From assembly GCA_013368325.1 (NCBI GenBank), contig JAACJK010000238.1, positions 1 to 64,000 of the forward strand: a stretch of DNA of 64,000 nucleotides, written 5' to 3'. This document shows positions 34,958-47,028 of the stretch, piece after piece. Source of the DNA: Ephemerocybe angulata. Taxonomy: Eukaryota > Basidiomycota > Agaricomycetes > Agaricales > Psathyrellaceae. Below the pieces are notes generated by a model. That model worked only from the letters and a program-made list of their open reading frames with translations, was not told where the DNA came from and did no database searches. Both the position numbers and the translations under genes were made by a program. Each line of letters opens with the position of its first letter. The stretch's first letter is position 1.

Positions 34958-37446
34958 CCACATGTCAATCTAGATTCCGTTTCATTACTGTCTCTCTATG
35001 ACGTCTTGAGATTGTGATGAGCACTATCGGTCAGGAGGGATAACCGTATACATGTCTACGGCTTAGAGACATAGTCTGAGTGCGTCGCCCCAACGTTGAA
35101 GGCACATTGTGCACCCAGCTCTTCAGGCACGATGGTTATGGTACTGCCCTTAGTTTTGATACGCTTTGAGGATCACGGCCTCCTCCCGCCGCGAGGGCGC
35201 GCGGGGCGCGCCGAACCTTGTTCAGGCGGAGCGCCAATATTTCGGAGATTTGCGAAACTCAAACTCTCGGCGTCCGTCGCTGCGCCGGCTTCCTCCTTCC
35301 TGCCATCGCCTTCATGGTGCCACCTACTTGTAATCCTCTCCCTCTTCCTTGTGCCGTCTCGGATGAACCTGGTCTGCGATGACTTTGCGATAATGCCCAC
35401 AACGTGCTGTGTCATCATAGCCTGAAACGACTCTGAACCCCGCTGCACGGAAGGCGCTGGCGAATGCTGCCTGACGGACCTGTTCTTCTGTGCTGAGGCA
35501 CAGTGCGCGGACCCAACTCAAGCTCATAATGCTTTTTAGGGGCGACCGGTGCGGCTCGAAGGTCTGGGAGCCGTGGGCTTGACTCTTGTGGTACATGACG
35601 GTGCTCGCTCAATGCTCCCTGACCCTCCGTACAATTGTGAGCGGGTCTGGACATGGCTTGCTCTTGCTGACCCGATACATATACCTCAAAGGCATAGTGG
35701 AACCGAAGAATAGCTGGCAGGGGTATAAGACGAGAGAGTAGATGGAGCACTGGGGCCCGTCGTGGGGGCTGCGGGAGATTTCATTCTGGATGGGTCCGAA
35801 AGTGCGTCATTTCTGCCCTCCCCATTCGAGTTGACGGCTCGGCCCCGCATCATACTTCCCGTTACACCTTGCCTCTGAGGTCTGTCCGCATCCGACGTTG
35901 GAAATAGCGAACACGCGTTTACCGCTCACGGTCATCGCTGGTCATCTAGTGAGAATCAGACACCCGGCTCGTGCCTCCAGGTGTCCCTTCCACCCCGAAA
36001 CAGCCCGAGGTTCGACTCGACTCCCCGTCCTAGAGGTAAAGTAACCAGGATGTCGAGGGGGTGCACGGCGAGAGTCGTCGCAAGTCGATAGTATCTCCCG
36101 AAGTTTGGACTGGACACGTGGGGGCCGTTGGGTCGCTGGTTTGCATGTCGCGGCCTCTTATCTGTATTCCTACGTCACTGGAGAATCGTTGGGACGGCCT
36201 TGATCTAGGATTTCTCAGAAACCTAGCGTCGCTCTTCGCACACCATCAGTCGTCATCGTCTGATTGTCCATCGACTGCCGAGTTGAACTTCCGTTTCCTT
36301 TACGCCGTGTGTCAGTGGTTTCCGACTCGAACCCCTCATGTATCTCTGTGCCGCCCCCGTAGCTCATCCAGCTGCCGATGACCATCACGCGGGTCATCCA
36401 TCTCGCTTCATCCTTCCAACTAGTTCGGAAGCCGAGCGCTAAACGCCGATGTCAACGACCCCTCGTCAAACTTGCCGTGGGCCTGGGTCCTCCGGACATT
36501 GCTTTTGAGCCATCCTCTGCGGCCTCGCCCCTACCAACAAAAGGGCGCCAATGTGCACGCTCAGGATTCCAAGCGACAATCCGATGAATATCTATACAAA
36601 CGGATGGGTCTCGTACGCTTTCAGCGGGTCCACGCTCGGAATATGGGATAGTACCAGTGTGATCGACTCAGCTTGAGCCTACCACGGTATGCAAGGATCA
36701 AGCGGTGTCTTGCCTCTGGCTCATCCATGTGTATGATGTGTGTATCCCAGAACCACGCCCTTTACTAAGAATTCTGTGACTCGTATCCGTCGCGCCCTGC
36801 AATCTCGGATGTCTGTGACAGTCTGTCAATCATGGCTAAATGTTGTCGCTCGATTATTTTGACATGCAGTCTCGCGCATTGTGAACCTAGTCTAGCGAAT
36901 ACAGATAGTTGCGTTGTGGAGCAGAACCATCTCACCGAGGGAGTATGCAGGATTTTTCCCTCTTAATATCCACCCAGAAAGAATGGAAGAGCATCACCTA
37001 TCGATAACGGTAGCCTACTCCCCCTCCTTCGGACTTCTATTTCCGCAAGTAGGGATCCTGGACTCGGAGAAACCCCCAAAAAATGTGTGAGTCCCGCTAG
37101 CCACTGGCACTTCTCAAGGCATCTGACTAGTCCGATCAGTTCCTGGGAGTTCTCAACTTACAGATATGCCAAGTAGGGTAGGGTGTTTGCCGCCTTTCGC
37201 TTGAATCATGGGCTTTATTCCTGAAAAGTCATTCCAGCCTCCTTCAATTCTTTATGCGTCGCTGTGTGGGCACGTCAGACTCCTGTGACCACATTAATCG
37301 CACATGCTGTGGTCCTGTGAGTGCCTGAGCGTGATATACATGTATGATTTCTTATAACTACGAATAAATTATCGCGCTGCGATCGCATTGTGAAAGCCCT
37401 GTACAAGAACACTCGGGTATAAACATGGCTCGCAGGCAAGTTGTGT
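34958..37446. other. Interval of 2.5 kb without a recognised gene
   Basis: Several frames of 60-120 codons exist on both strands, but none shows family motifs, signal peptides or a consistent exon chain. I see nothing to annotate. Confidence 0.4.
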
Positions 37447-37681
37447 TCAGTATGGGCAGGCTTTGGCATCGGGATGAGCTTGCTGGCCAGCAACGTCTGA
37501 AATCAAACGTTAGCTTCTGTGTGGTATACAGTCTGATCTGGCTCATACCAATCTCTCCAGTGATTCCGCGCCGCTGAGTACAATCTCGTGACTCGACGGT
37601 GTACCCGGATGGCAGGGCGGAGGCCTCAGCACTGAGAAGTAGCAGGAGCGACAAGACAGTAGTCGGAATAACGCAGCGCAT
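37447..37681 (-). CDS. Small secreted peptide precursor P6, 60 residues
   Basis: Exon 1 37681-37549, phase-1 intron (donor GTATGA, acceptor TTTCAG), exon 2 37496-37447; 61 codons. Signal peptide RCVIPTTVLSLLLLLSAEA, then SRDCTQRRGITGEI. Second exon DVAGQQAHPDAKACPY. TATA box TATATAAG near 37744-37751. The first-exon end RDC-x-QRRG is shared with the decayed copy at 38150-38291. Confidence 0.8.
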
Positions 37682-38149
37682 AATGTTACGGGTGTTTGTG
37701 GGAGCGACTATGTTGAAGACCCTTCTAGGAGTGCAACCTCAGGCTTATATACATCCCAATATGCTTCCTAATTCATCCCCAACATTCCAGCATATGGAAA
37801 AGAAGCGAGGTCACCGTCAGCTGGGAAGATACCTTTCCGGGTTCTGATATTACCATTATTATCGTATTGAAAGCGACTTCTGTTTTGGTTGGAGTTTGTT
37901 ATCTTAGCCTTTCCACCACTGCGCCGGCGTATGGCACCCCTCCCTTTTGTATTGGCTTTGCGAACACCTTCGCTATTCTTGACCTGAGAAGTGATTTGTT
38001 GCCGATGTGCTGCGAACATGATAGAAGCTGTTGAGCTTCATCCGATAAGTATCTGCGCCACTGGCATCGTAATCTCATCTCCACGACCAATCTCAATTCT
38101 CAAGTCGGCAAATTCCGCGGCGTCTGAACGCCTCCAATGCTGATATTCA

Positions 38150-38291
38150 TCACCGATCATCCTTACCACTCTCCCAATTCAACCCACGTCTTTGAAGACA
38201 GTCTCGTCCAGTGATTGCACTTTCCAAAAGTGGCTTAAGGCGACTTGTCCGACAAGGAGTCAACGACAGCAGCGGTCTTAAAGCAGCGCAT
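38150..38291 (-). pseudogene. Decayed peptide precursor of the same family
   Basis: Starts ATG CGC TGC TTT as its sisters do and keeps GRDCLQRRG before a GTAAGG donor, but the signal-peptide region is out of frame (stop after 18 codons). A TATA box (TATAAATG) remains near 38387. No credible second exon found. Confidence 0.6.
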
Positions 38292-38793
38292 GATAGTTTT
38301 GGGTATCCTGGCCGCCGCGAAAGGCAGAGAGAAGGAGAACCTATACTTTGGGTTTGGATATTGGAGGTAGCCTGAAGGTCATTTATACCGCTCTCTGACT
38401 CCCTTATCTGACTACTGTCCCGTAGAAAACGCACCCTGAATTGTGCATATAGACAGGAAGCGAAAGGCGCAAGTTGTCAGTAGCTGGAATCATCGTCAGT
38501 ATTCTATCACTCCAAGCCTCCTTCCTACGTCACCAAGCGATCACAAATGTGTTCATTTGAGAGCCATAGCTTTGATTCCCTGCTTCTTGTAAATCCGAAG
38601 TGTACACTGGGATAATCCGGCATTCTTACCCAGAGCGTGCCGCATCCGCTCGGGGTGACGGGGATATCGCCCAATGAGGCTCCTCCATCGCCTACTACCG
38701 AAACTGAGATATCAATTTGTGTTTTGATACATTAAGACATAGGTCCAGCCCCAGGTCCACTATGTGCCGCAATAAACCATGTCGCCCAAGCCC

Positions 38794-39030
38794 TCAGTAA
38801 GACCCGGGATCTCCTCCACCTGAACACAAAGGCTCGTAGACGGTGCGGCTCCCAAGGTCTGTAGGTCGATGCATACGTCAGTTTCTGTATTCCCCTCGGT
38901 TAGCCCTAATCTACCTACCAATTTCACCGGCGAGCTCGCGCCTGTTCCTGCACGACCGTTTCTCGAGTGGGAGGGCTGTGGAGACTTCTCCAAGCATGAC
39001 GACAAGTACAATGGCAGTAGCAGTGCGCAT
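38794..39030 (-). CDS. Small secreted peptide precursor P7, 58 residues
   Basis: Exon 1 39030-38919, phase-1 intron (donor GTAGGT), exon 2 38858-38794; 59 codons. Signal peptide RTATAIVLVVMLGEVSTA, Kex2-like LEKR, then SCRNRRELAGEI. Second exon starts DLGSR and ends DPGSY with one Cys. An earlier acceptor (38886) would give a longer, less family-like tail. TATA box TATATAAG near 39098. Confidence 0.75.
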
Positions 39031-40347
39031 GATGATCTGGATACGACTTGCTGGTAATTCAAGAATGAGGTCTAAAATCGTATGTGAGTTCACTCGCTTA
39101 TATAGCGAGCGTCACAATTGTCCAAGCACCAGGAGGTATGATGTAGAGCTCAGATGGTTCGCGAAGCCGCAGACCATATCTGAGTGGGGGATATGGGGGT
39201 TATGAGTACACGGACACAGAGATTAGGCGCTCGTGCGCGTCTGATTCCCAGAAGGTAATGACTAGCCTACAAATCCCGCGAATTTTCCCAGGAGCGTTTT
39301 CCCTGATGTATCAGAGGTCAGAGATCAATTGCAATATAGTCCAACGACTGTCCAAGTAGACGCCAAGATTTCCCCAGCCAGCTCAGGTTCCCAACACGCC
39401 GACTCGAGGAAGGTGCTTCGGCATTGGCCTTTCCCCTCAAAACTCAGTTGGTCAGCACTTGGCGATATCAATCAATTGGTGAGTAGACAGAGAAGAAATT
39501 CCAATACAATTGTTATCCTCGCCCGCTCTCACCTCAGCTTCGTTCTCTTTGATTGTGCAATTCCAGTCAATGTTCGACCATCGATTGCTATCATTGGAAC
39601 TGAGGAGACATCGGGCTCCGGGAGAATCAATGCGCTTATCACTCTACTCGTCGTCTCCTACGTCTGAGAGATGGAAGGCAAGGCTTCGATCCCGGAAGCC
39701 TTCTTACCACTTGATGCTAATCAACAGGCGTCGTTCTTTCTATTTAGAAGGGGTGAGCAGATCGTCAGTTTCACAGAAATGGATTCACAGGAGGTTCCAT
39801 ATCCAGACATGACAGGCCCTGCAAGAGCACGGTGTTAAGGTGAAGTGGTATCTGAGAACTATCTTGATATCGCGTCATATGCGTCTGGATAAATGAAATT
39901 ACCAGCCATGGGAGGCTACAGTAAAGCTGCACCCAGTCTTTGAACACGAAACCTAAGAGTAGTGTCTAGCATCACAAGCTAGGCGCCTAAACTTACGTTG
40001 CCCGATTTAGACGCCTATCGAAAATCAGGTTGGCGCTGCGAAGCCTGAAGGGGTGCGGGTGTCCGCAAGTCTAGTATTTAGAGCTTTCCAGCACTCTAAT
40101 TTATTCTACAAATACAAATTCAGAAGAAGCAGAAGGAAGAACATGTCGTAGTCGTATCGACATTCCACGCATAACAGAACCACAGCGCCTAATAGCTCCC
40201 ACACACATCGGGCTTGGCTTTGACCTGCCGATCAGATAAATCTGAAGAATTAAAACCCGAAAGTTAGTCCATGCATCCTGGCTCATCAGACTAACAAAGT
40301 AGACCTGCCGGTCAGGTCGGCAGTGCGACGTCCACGACGGCGAAGCC

Positions 40348-40573
40348 TCACTGACTGTATGCAGTGCACATGTTGTGTACGCCTGTACAACTAAACTGCT
40401 GGTCTGAGTCCAACGAGATATGACATACCTCCAGAACCACTCCAAGCGCGCCGAACAGCTTCGCACTCGTCCCGCGCCTGCACTGCGGTCTCCGACATGG
40501 GAATAGCACCGACGCCAGATCCAAGGAACATGGCGAGAGCAACAAGGGCGGTAGTGAGGGCGACGTTGCGCAT
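40348..40573 (-). CDS. Small secreted peptide precursor P8, 59 residues
   Basis: Exon 1 40573-40429, 46-nt phase-1 intron, exon 2 40382-40348; 60 codons. Signal peptide RNVALTTALVALAMFLGSGV, then QARDECEAVRRAWSGSG. Short second exon VHNMCTAYSQ. TATA box CATATAAG near 40685. Ends Gln, two residues after the Tyr where most sisters stop. Confidence 0.7.
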
Positions 40574-41367
40574 GGTGGCCGATGATGATGACTATGCGGT
40601 GTGCAGAGCGAATTGGATGTGCGGGGTACTTGGGAGAGATGCCAAGTATCGATTTGTGGATGCGGTCTGGCTAGTCCAGGCATCTTATATGCCAATTGGT
40701 GACCCGCCGGCGTGCGTGGACCCCAGCCAGTTCTTCGTAGCTGTGCCCACGTCCTTTTCAATTCTCCGCGAGTGAGGTGTGAAGTATCTCGACAAGAGCT
40801 CAAGGGAGGTCAGCGGCCAATGGAGGAGACGGGGGCTGCAGACATGCCCTGGCAGTCGGAACAATGAGTCCAGGTGCCCGAAGGCATAGAGCGGTAGCGC
40901 GTACTCCAGAGAAGTCAAGCGAGTTCCGCCACAACGCCAGCGCCAGACCATTGTCAAGCCCTCAGTTCGTCGCACCCAGAGCCTACGAAAGTCATTCGGT
41001 CACCCCTCCTATGGGCTTTGAGGCTGGGTAGAAGCGAAGTTCCGAAGAGTGGGTGCGACGGTGCTCGCACACCGGTCTCCAAAGTCCCCATCGCAGGTCT
41101 TTGAGACGGTCGACGTGGGACCGTCGAAGGTCGACGAAGTGAACCCAACAGAGAATGGGCTCATGTCACAACATCGTAATACGTACGCGACGAGTCCCCA
41201 CAAGAGCGGTAGTAGCGAGGCCGTGGCGGCCAGGGTACAATCGAGGCTGGTTCGTCAGGTATAGAAGTCAATGAAGGGGCACAAGCGTCATCTCTGTCGG
41301 GCGGCCTGGGGGGGAGAATAACTGCGCGGCGCGCCTGACGGATGCACATAACACAACCCTCCGAGTC

Positions 41368-41637
41368 CTAAGTATGCGCCGCCGATTGAATGCGTCCCCA
41401 ATAAGCTGGGATGCACTGCAACAGCACATTTTGTCGGATCTGTCGTCCCGATAAGTCTACGGAAAACCGAATGAGTACCGACAGCGGATAGGTATACAAT
41501 AGAATCTTTATACCAGTCGGCTCATAAGCAGAGCGCCTCCCACAATTTTCCTCCTGGGGTAAAGCGCTTACGCCTACACCACTGGCAAGGGATACGATAA
41601 TCGCAGCAACGGCGGTGGTGAGAGAGAGGCAGCGCAT
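41368..41637 (-). CDS. Small secreted peptide precursor P9, 70 residues
   Basis: Exon 1 41637-41514, phase-1 intron, exon 2 41456-41368; 71 codons. Signal peptide RCLSLTTAVAAIIVSLASGV, then EENCGRRSAYEPT. Second exon starts DLSGRQ as in P5 and has QCIPAYWG, but runs on about 9 residues, so the ancestral stop after Tyr was lost. TATA box ATATAAAAG near 41713-41721. Confidence 0.75.
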   Translation of the reverse strand: MRCLSLTTAVAAIIVSLASGVGVSALPQEENCGRRSAYEPTGIKILLYTYPLSVLIRFSVDLSGRQIRQNVLLQCIPAYWGRIQSAAHT

Positions 41638-42723
41638 AATAGAGGGATGTGAGCAGGGTACAGTGCAAGTGAATTTGATTATATCTTTCCGTTCAATCCT
41701 AACTCACAGCTCTTTTATATGGCAAGAGAGACCATCGCCTATTCTTAGATGTATTTCAGAACCTCTGTGCGTTCATCGCTCGGAGTAGAATGTCCAGTAT
41801 CTGGCGATGGAATAGATGGGCACCCGTGACAGGTGCTGAACTCTAGTTGCATGATGTATAAACAAACCCCCGATGCTCACGCCCCAATGTCTCGAAACGC
41901 ACGCTGGGTGTCCTGATAAATAGTGATATTGACCCTCAGCTAATTGGGTAAAGCCCATGCCCTCCTAACTCATGAAATAGATAAATTCTGGCCTCCGCAG
42001 TTTGGTGCTGGTGTATTGATGGCGAGTTCGGTGTGCAGATGGGTTAAAGCAGAGGTTTGGCTGAACTTATACCACTAAGCTGGGTATAGCCATCATATCT
42101 TTCCTGTCAGTATTAAGGTTTGTGTAAAGTTTAGTTCCACGAGCGTGTACTTGTATAGCTTGGGGGAGGGAAGCCGAAGCCATACCACGCCACGCATTCT
42201 CCCTCGAAAGATCCACGCCGTACAAGGCTGCTTGGAGAAATACCGGCCCAATCCTACTCAACACGAATATACCAAGGCGCGAACGTAAAAGTAGGTGGGA
42301 TATGATTGCTATCCTTGAGACTAGCGTCGATACCTACGCAAAGATCAATCCCAAGGGACTGAATACTGGCTCGGGAACTTGGGGTAGACATACTCCTTGT
42401 ATCCCTAGCGCGAATACGTGAAAGTGCTTAACCAGTACGACAGAAGCTTCTACCCCCTGCATGCGACCATTGCACATGGAAAAGCACCAGAATTCTCCGG
42501 TAGTGCCTCACCCTCCCTATGTATGATCTGGCCGAGATGCGAACGCTGAAATTTGATTCCCACAAGCTGTGGTTAGGAGTACAGCTAACGATGTTCTTCC
42601 ATCCAACATAGAGAAAAGGTAGAGTTCATCTTCATCACACACATCCATAATTAATGACTGGGGCAAGGACAGAGAATGCTAGCTCGGGACCCATCTCGCG
42701 CTGCACCACATATGTACATATCT

Positions 42724-42990
42724 TCAATACGGCGAACACGTCTCCGGCGTATCTATGACCTGAGGACTGGACGAATCTAGAAAGAAAATTCGCAGAAGTC
42801 AATCTTCCAGTCACCACACGTTACGTTTCTACAGCTCACCAATCGGGCCACTGGCTTCACCACTCCTTTCTTCGCAAATAACACGTCTCTGGAGCGCTTT
42901 CGCCGCGCTGGAAATGGGGAGGGCTGCGGCTCCAGCAAAGAGACACATAACGAGTGCAAAGGCAGCGGCGGGAAGGATAGTACAACGCAT
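42724..42990 (-). CDS. Small secreted peptide precursor P10, 67 residues
   Basis: Exon 1 42990-42840, phase-1 intron (GTGAGC ... TTTCTAG), exon 2 42776-42724; 68 codons. Signal peptide RCTILPAAAFALVMCLFAGA, dibasic LQRR, then VICEERSGEASGPI. Second exon ends TCSPY. It lacks the second Arg of the Cys-x-Arg-Arg motif. TATA box TTTATAAG near 43050-43057. Confidence 0.78.
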
Positions 42991-43639
42991 GATGGTCGAG
43001 ACTCGACAGGTGCTATAGCTTCCAAAGTCCGCCCAAGTCGCCTCGCCTACTTATAAAGTCAGCTCACATCGACTCAGTGGCTTCTCAAGGCACAAAAGGT
43101 TGGACAAAGCACACGATAAAGAAGTTCAGGTACATTTCCCGGGGTCGCCACCTATATTAGGACTCGAGAAGTCGGAGAATCCACGACAGGATCCCAGTGC
43201 GCCTTTGCATTCCACATTCGTGCAGTACAGGCCACGTTCCACCCTTCAGCGTCTTCCGAGCATCCATGGAGAAACGCCGGGGGTCGAGGTGAAGTTTATG
43301 TGGCTCGAGACTCTGGGTTCGTATCGGGAGCGGAATTAGAAGAGAACACAGCGCCTCGGGTACCTGAGAGCCTCCGAGTCCTCACCCGATCCTCGAAGCC
43401 TAGATCTACAGCTTCCTCCGTGCACGAGTGAAACTGCGAGATACGCTAGATCCACAGGGATCCGGAAACAAAGGTGAGGAAGAGACAGAACTAAGCAAAT
43501 AAGAAAGCACCGAAGGTGTCCTCGGGTCAGAGGAGCCCTGCTCGCAGAGGGGTAGGTCCGGAGAGACAGCGCAAAGGGACTGAGTCCCAACGGACAGAGA
43601 CAGACGCCGACGAGATCGAGAAAACAATGAGCTCATGAG

Positions 43640-44500
43640 AGTTGATACCAAGGGGCGAATGACGCGCGTGGAGAGGCCTGTGGGGGCATCATGGCACGGC
43701 GATGAATGGATAGGAGTCAGGGGATAACGCGGGTCCGCTATAGATCGATCGAAGGAGAGGTAGGACGACGCGAGTGTCAACCAGCCAAGTTCTAGTCACG
43801 ATTGATATTGCGTTGATGAGGATGGCCGGGGAGAACGATATCTGACAAGAATATTGTAGAAGCATGGGCGAGAGAGACACGGTTGGGGAAAGGGCTCCAC
43901 AAGCTGGAGGCAGGGTGGAATCGTCCAGGCGTCGGTTTTCAAGGGAAAGCAAGCGGGTCTCTGGCAGCCATAGAAGCTTTTCTCGGGATGCTATCCGAGA
44001 GAAGATAGAGTCGATACGACGTCACGTAGATCTTGGAGGTGGAGAGGGTGCCGGAGCGAGAGGATAGGGCGTACTCGTACGTTTGGTGGAACAAAGAGGA
44101 TCTTTTAGCGGCGCTCTAGCAGCACTGGGATACATACCCCTGAACTAAGAAAACATTCGAGCTCAAAGAGGGCGCACCTTGGCAAGCAGCCCCCTTCTCT
44201 CCTATCGCAGCATCGTCGCCATCCAACCCTTTGCCAATTAACGAGCGAGGAGTCGCTTTATCCGCTTTGAAAAAAATGCGCTTGGTTGAAGCCATACCTA
44301 GGTCGATGACGAGAAGGTAGCGGGTCTGGAGGCGGAAGGTCGTGGTCAGGACGGGCGGCCTGAGCTGCAGGGCAAACACAGGCCCAAAACAAATTTCGAT
44401 CGGAGACTGAATCTCCCGGACATTTCCGGTAACCTGCCGGCGCCTCTTTTTCGAGCAAGTTTTCGGGCCTCAGCCAGTTAACGTCCTCGAGCAAACCAGC
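43640..44500. repeat. Diverged direct repeat, copy A
   Basis: Matches 47690-48560 at many blocks, for example GAGAGAAGATAGAGTCGATA, CTAGTCACGA and CCTGCCGGCGCCTCTTTTTCGAG. Clearly diverged with many indels. No coding potential shared by the two copies was seen; it may be an old non-autonomous transposon. Confidence 0.6.
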
Positions 44501-45209
44501 TATAAAATTTCCAATATACAGATATCTGTATATATGTTCCGTGTCCTGTAGACTGGCAGTGATATATTGTGACGCTAAACCAGAGAATTTGACCAATAAG
44601 TCATTGCATTCATTTCCAATCCAAAATATCGAAGGGTGATGCGCATTCAACAATCTGGAGCTCAGTAAGGGGCATGCGTCAGTGTTGGCATGTCGCTCAT
44701 AAACATTTATAGTATGGATGAGATCGATCAGAATATGTCGAGTTCTACATGAGAATGTCTTGTACCATCCGCCAACTATGCTGCGGGGGTCGATCGAACG
44801 GCGGCCGCCCTCGACGCTGCATCGCTCCCCGAAACCCCCAGCGGCAAGGCCGCGGCGCCACTGCCAAGTACCATGGGTACCACTCTGATGACATTCCCTC
44901 CCAATCCAACCTCCGTACTCTTTAATAAATCCCGTCCATTCCACGCTGTTGCGCAACCTGGATCCACATCTGCTTCTGAGAACCAAATCAAAGTGGGTGT
45001 GGAAACAAGATCAACTACCTTTCCAAGCCTCAGACTCTCAAGCCTCAGGCGTCAGGGTCCGGGATATTGATCGGTTCTCCTTCTCATGATACATTTACAC
45101 ACGTCTTCATACATGATACGCCCAATGACATCCATCCCTATCTTTTCTTCTTGAACAGCATCTAAGGGAATCCTACTGAACACAGACGGTTGGCTGATAG
45201 AACAACGCC

Positions 45210-46471
45210 ATGCTTGGCCCCACGTCGATGTTGAGGCAAACGCTCACTCGTGAAGGTGGTGTGAGTTATAGGCTACCAAGCATTCCGCCATCGGTATACC
45301 CGGTATATGTCCTGCAGCTTACAGGCGGAATTCTATCCCTCATTCCGTACGGTGAGTCCACCAGCGTTCCTATATCTGCCTTCTCACCTTTACATCCAAA
45401 CAGGCGTAGCTGTGACGATATTTATTGCCTGTCTCAAGTCTCTCATTCTACAATTCAGGAGGAGCCATATGTCTGGCAATTCCCGACCCCAAATTCGCCA
45501 ACTGCTGTATGTTTGCGTGATATTCATCGCAGGAACGATGTATACAGCTTCTGTGACCTGGGTTATGATCTATCCGACCCTTGAATATCCACTATACCCC
45601 GGAGGCCCCCTGGGATGGGACCTACTGCACTACGGTCACCCGGTCATAAATCTAGGAAATGCCGCCTTTACAATGACCGCATGGTTCTCCGATGGGTTTA
45701 TGGTGAGTCCTTTCTATTCAATAAGCATCTGGCTAGCGGGACCTAATACCACTCCGCGTCAGTTATATAGATGCTATGTAGTCTACTGCCAGGTCTCGAG
45801 AGTTTGGGCGGTGTTAGCTATCCCAGGCCTGCTGTACCTTGCATCAATCGGTGCGTCCGTCACAAAGCTTGCAAAAAGAAATCTTGGAAATATCCTAACG
45901 GACCATGGTACTTAGCGACAGGAATCCTTCTGCTGACCCAGACATCCCATCCTCAATCGTCAATCTTCTCTCAAATGAACTTTGGTCTCACACACCTTTC
46001 TATCATCGCCTCCCTCCACATCCTGCTCACGCTTCTGGTCTCTTCAAGGCTGCTATCGTACCGCCTCCGAATAAAGAAGCTCATGGGCGACGAATCTCGC
46101 TCTCTCAATGTGTACACATCTATCACCACTATTCTGATAGAGAGCTCCGCACTGTACTCGACTTTCGCTCTTTTGTTCCTCATACCATTCGCAATGGGAC
46201 ACCCATTATCCCAGTTTGCTCTCCCACTATTGGGACAGGTTCAGGTGAGAGCTTTAACAAAGCGTGTTTACATGTGCCAGTCCAAGCGCTTACTACTTAT
46301 TGTACTAAGGTAATCTCGCCGTTGTTGGTCAGCTACCGGATTACCCAGAAGACCGCGTGGTCTGTGGACACTACCGATAGCATGAAGGTTACGACTGGTG
46401 GGATACAGTTTGAGGCGAGCGAAGGACGACCAGGGGTGGGCTTCGAAAAGGAGTGTTCGCATAGCGTCTGA
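45210..46471 (+). CDS. Seven-helix membrane protein, GPCR-like, 320 residues, six exons
   Basis: Exons 45210-45260, 45318-45351, 45404-45702, 45763-45850, 45916-46244 and 46310-46471 total exactly 321 codons; all introns are GT-AG. Helices include LTGGILSLIPYGVAVTIFI, LLYVCVIFIAGTMYTASVTW, ALPLLG and SLHILLTLLVSSRLL. The motif LYRCYVVYCQ after the third helix pair and the YTSITTILIESSALYSTFAL helix are hallmarks of a large Agaricomycete membrane family with receptor-like topology. The C-terminal tail is soluble. Function unknown. It lies between peptide genes P10 and P11. Confidence 0.82.
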
Positions 46472-46588
46472 AGGAAACATAGAGTACTCGTCGATGCGCT
46501 TCGCTGTTCTTCTCCCCTCTGTTGCTCGTTTCGCTTCCAGTTGCGTCGGAACGATAGCCCGATTCATCCACGGTGACACTGGCCTCGT

Positions 46589-46835
46589 TTAGAAGGGAGG
46601 TCGAAACCCAATCACATCAATGTCTGACAGAAAGCCATTAGCATCTACATGCGTTTAGGTCTAGGTAACTCTTACCAGTGTCCAGAATGGGTTCGGACTC
46701 CTGAGCTGCGGTGGCCGGCGGTGATGGATTTTGGCGCTTCTTCCCTGTCCCTACCGCTGGCAATGGCAAGGCAACGGCGAAACCACCGAAGGCCATTGCA
46801 AGAGAGAAGACTGCCACATAGACTAGAGAGCGCAT
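46589..46835 (-). CDS. Small secreted peptide precursor P11, 64 residues, cysteine-free
   Basis: Exon 1 46835-46676, phase-1 intron (GTAAGA ... GTCAG), exon 2 46623-46589; 65 codons. Signal peptide RSLVYVAVFSLAMAFGGFA, strong Kex2 site GTGKKR, then QNPSPPATAAQESEP. Second exon DIDVIGFRPPF. It has the family architecture but no Cys and no Arg-Arg motif. TATA box near 46924-46931 and a 22-bp palindrome about 195 bp upstream of the ATG. Confidence 0.7.
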
Positions 46836-47028
46836 GGTGTTATGCACACAAGGTAAAAGGGATGGGATGGTGTGTGTTGGGAGGGAACAGAATATGATTT
46901 GAAGAAAGCTCTCAGGGCAGACGCTATATACGTTGGATGAGCTCCAGTCCGACGTCCTTTTACCCAGGGTATACAAGCGCTGAGATATACCAGGCTTCTT
47001 TTGATGTGAACAGAGTCGTGGCCTCGAC

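Noticed and set aside
35096..35750. Overlapping frames on both strands at 35.1-35.75 kb
   Set aside because: Frames overlap antisense to each other over GC-rich DNA; no motif favours either.
43336..43952. Ser/Leu-rich minus-strand frames
   Set aside because: They overlap the diverged repeat, and the frame is not kept in its second copy.
25114..46835. B mating-type locus (pheromone and STE3-type receptor cluster)
   Set aside because: The small peptides have signal peptides and end in Tyr, not a CaaX box, and the membrane proteins match other seven-helix families.
25114..46835. Dikaritin-type RiPP cluster
   Set aside because: Precursors have one short mature region each, not repeated cores between KR sites, and no UstY-like (DUF3328) enzyme is present.
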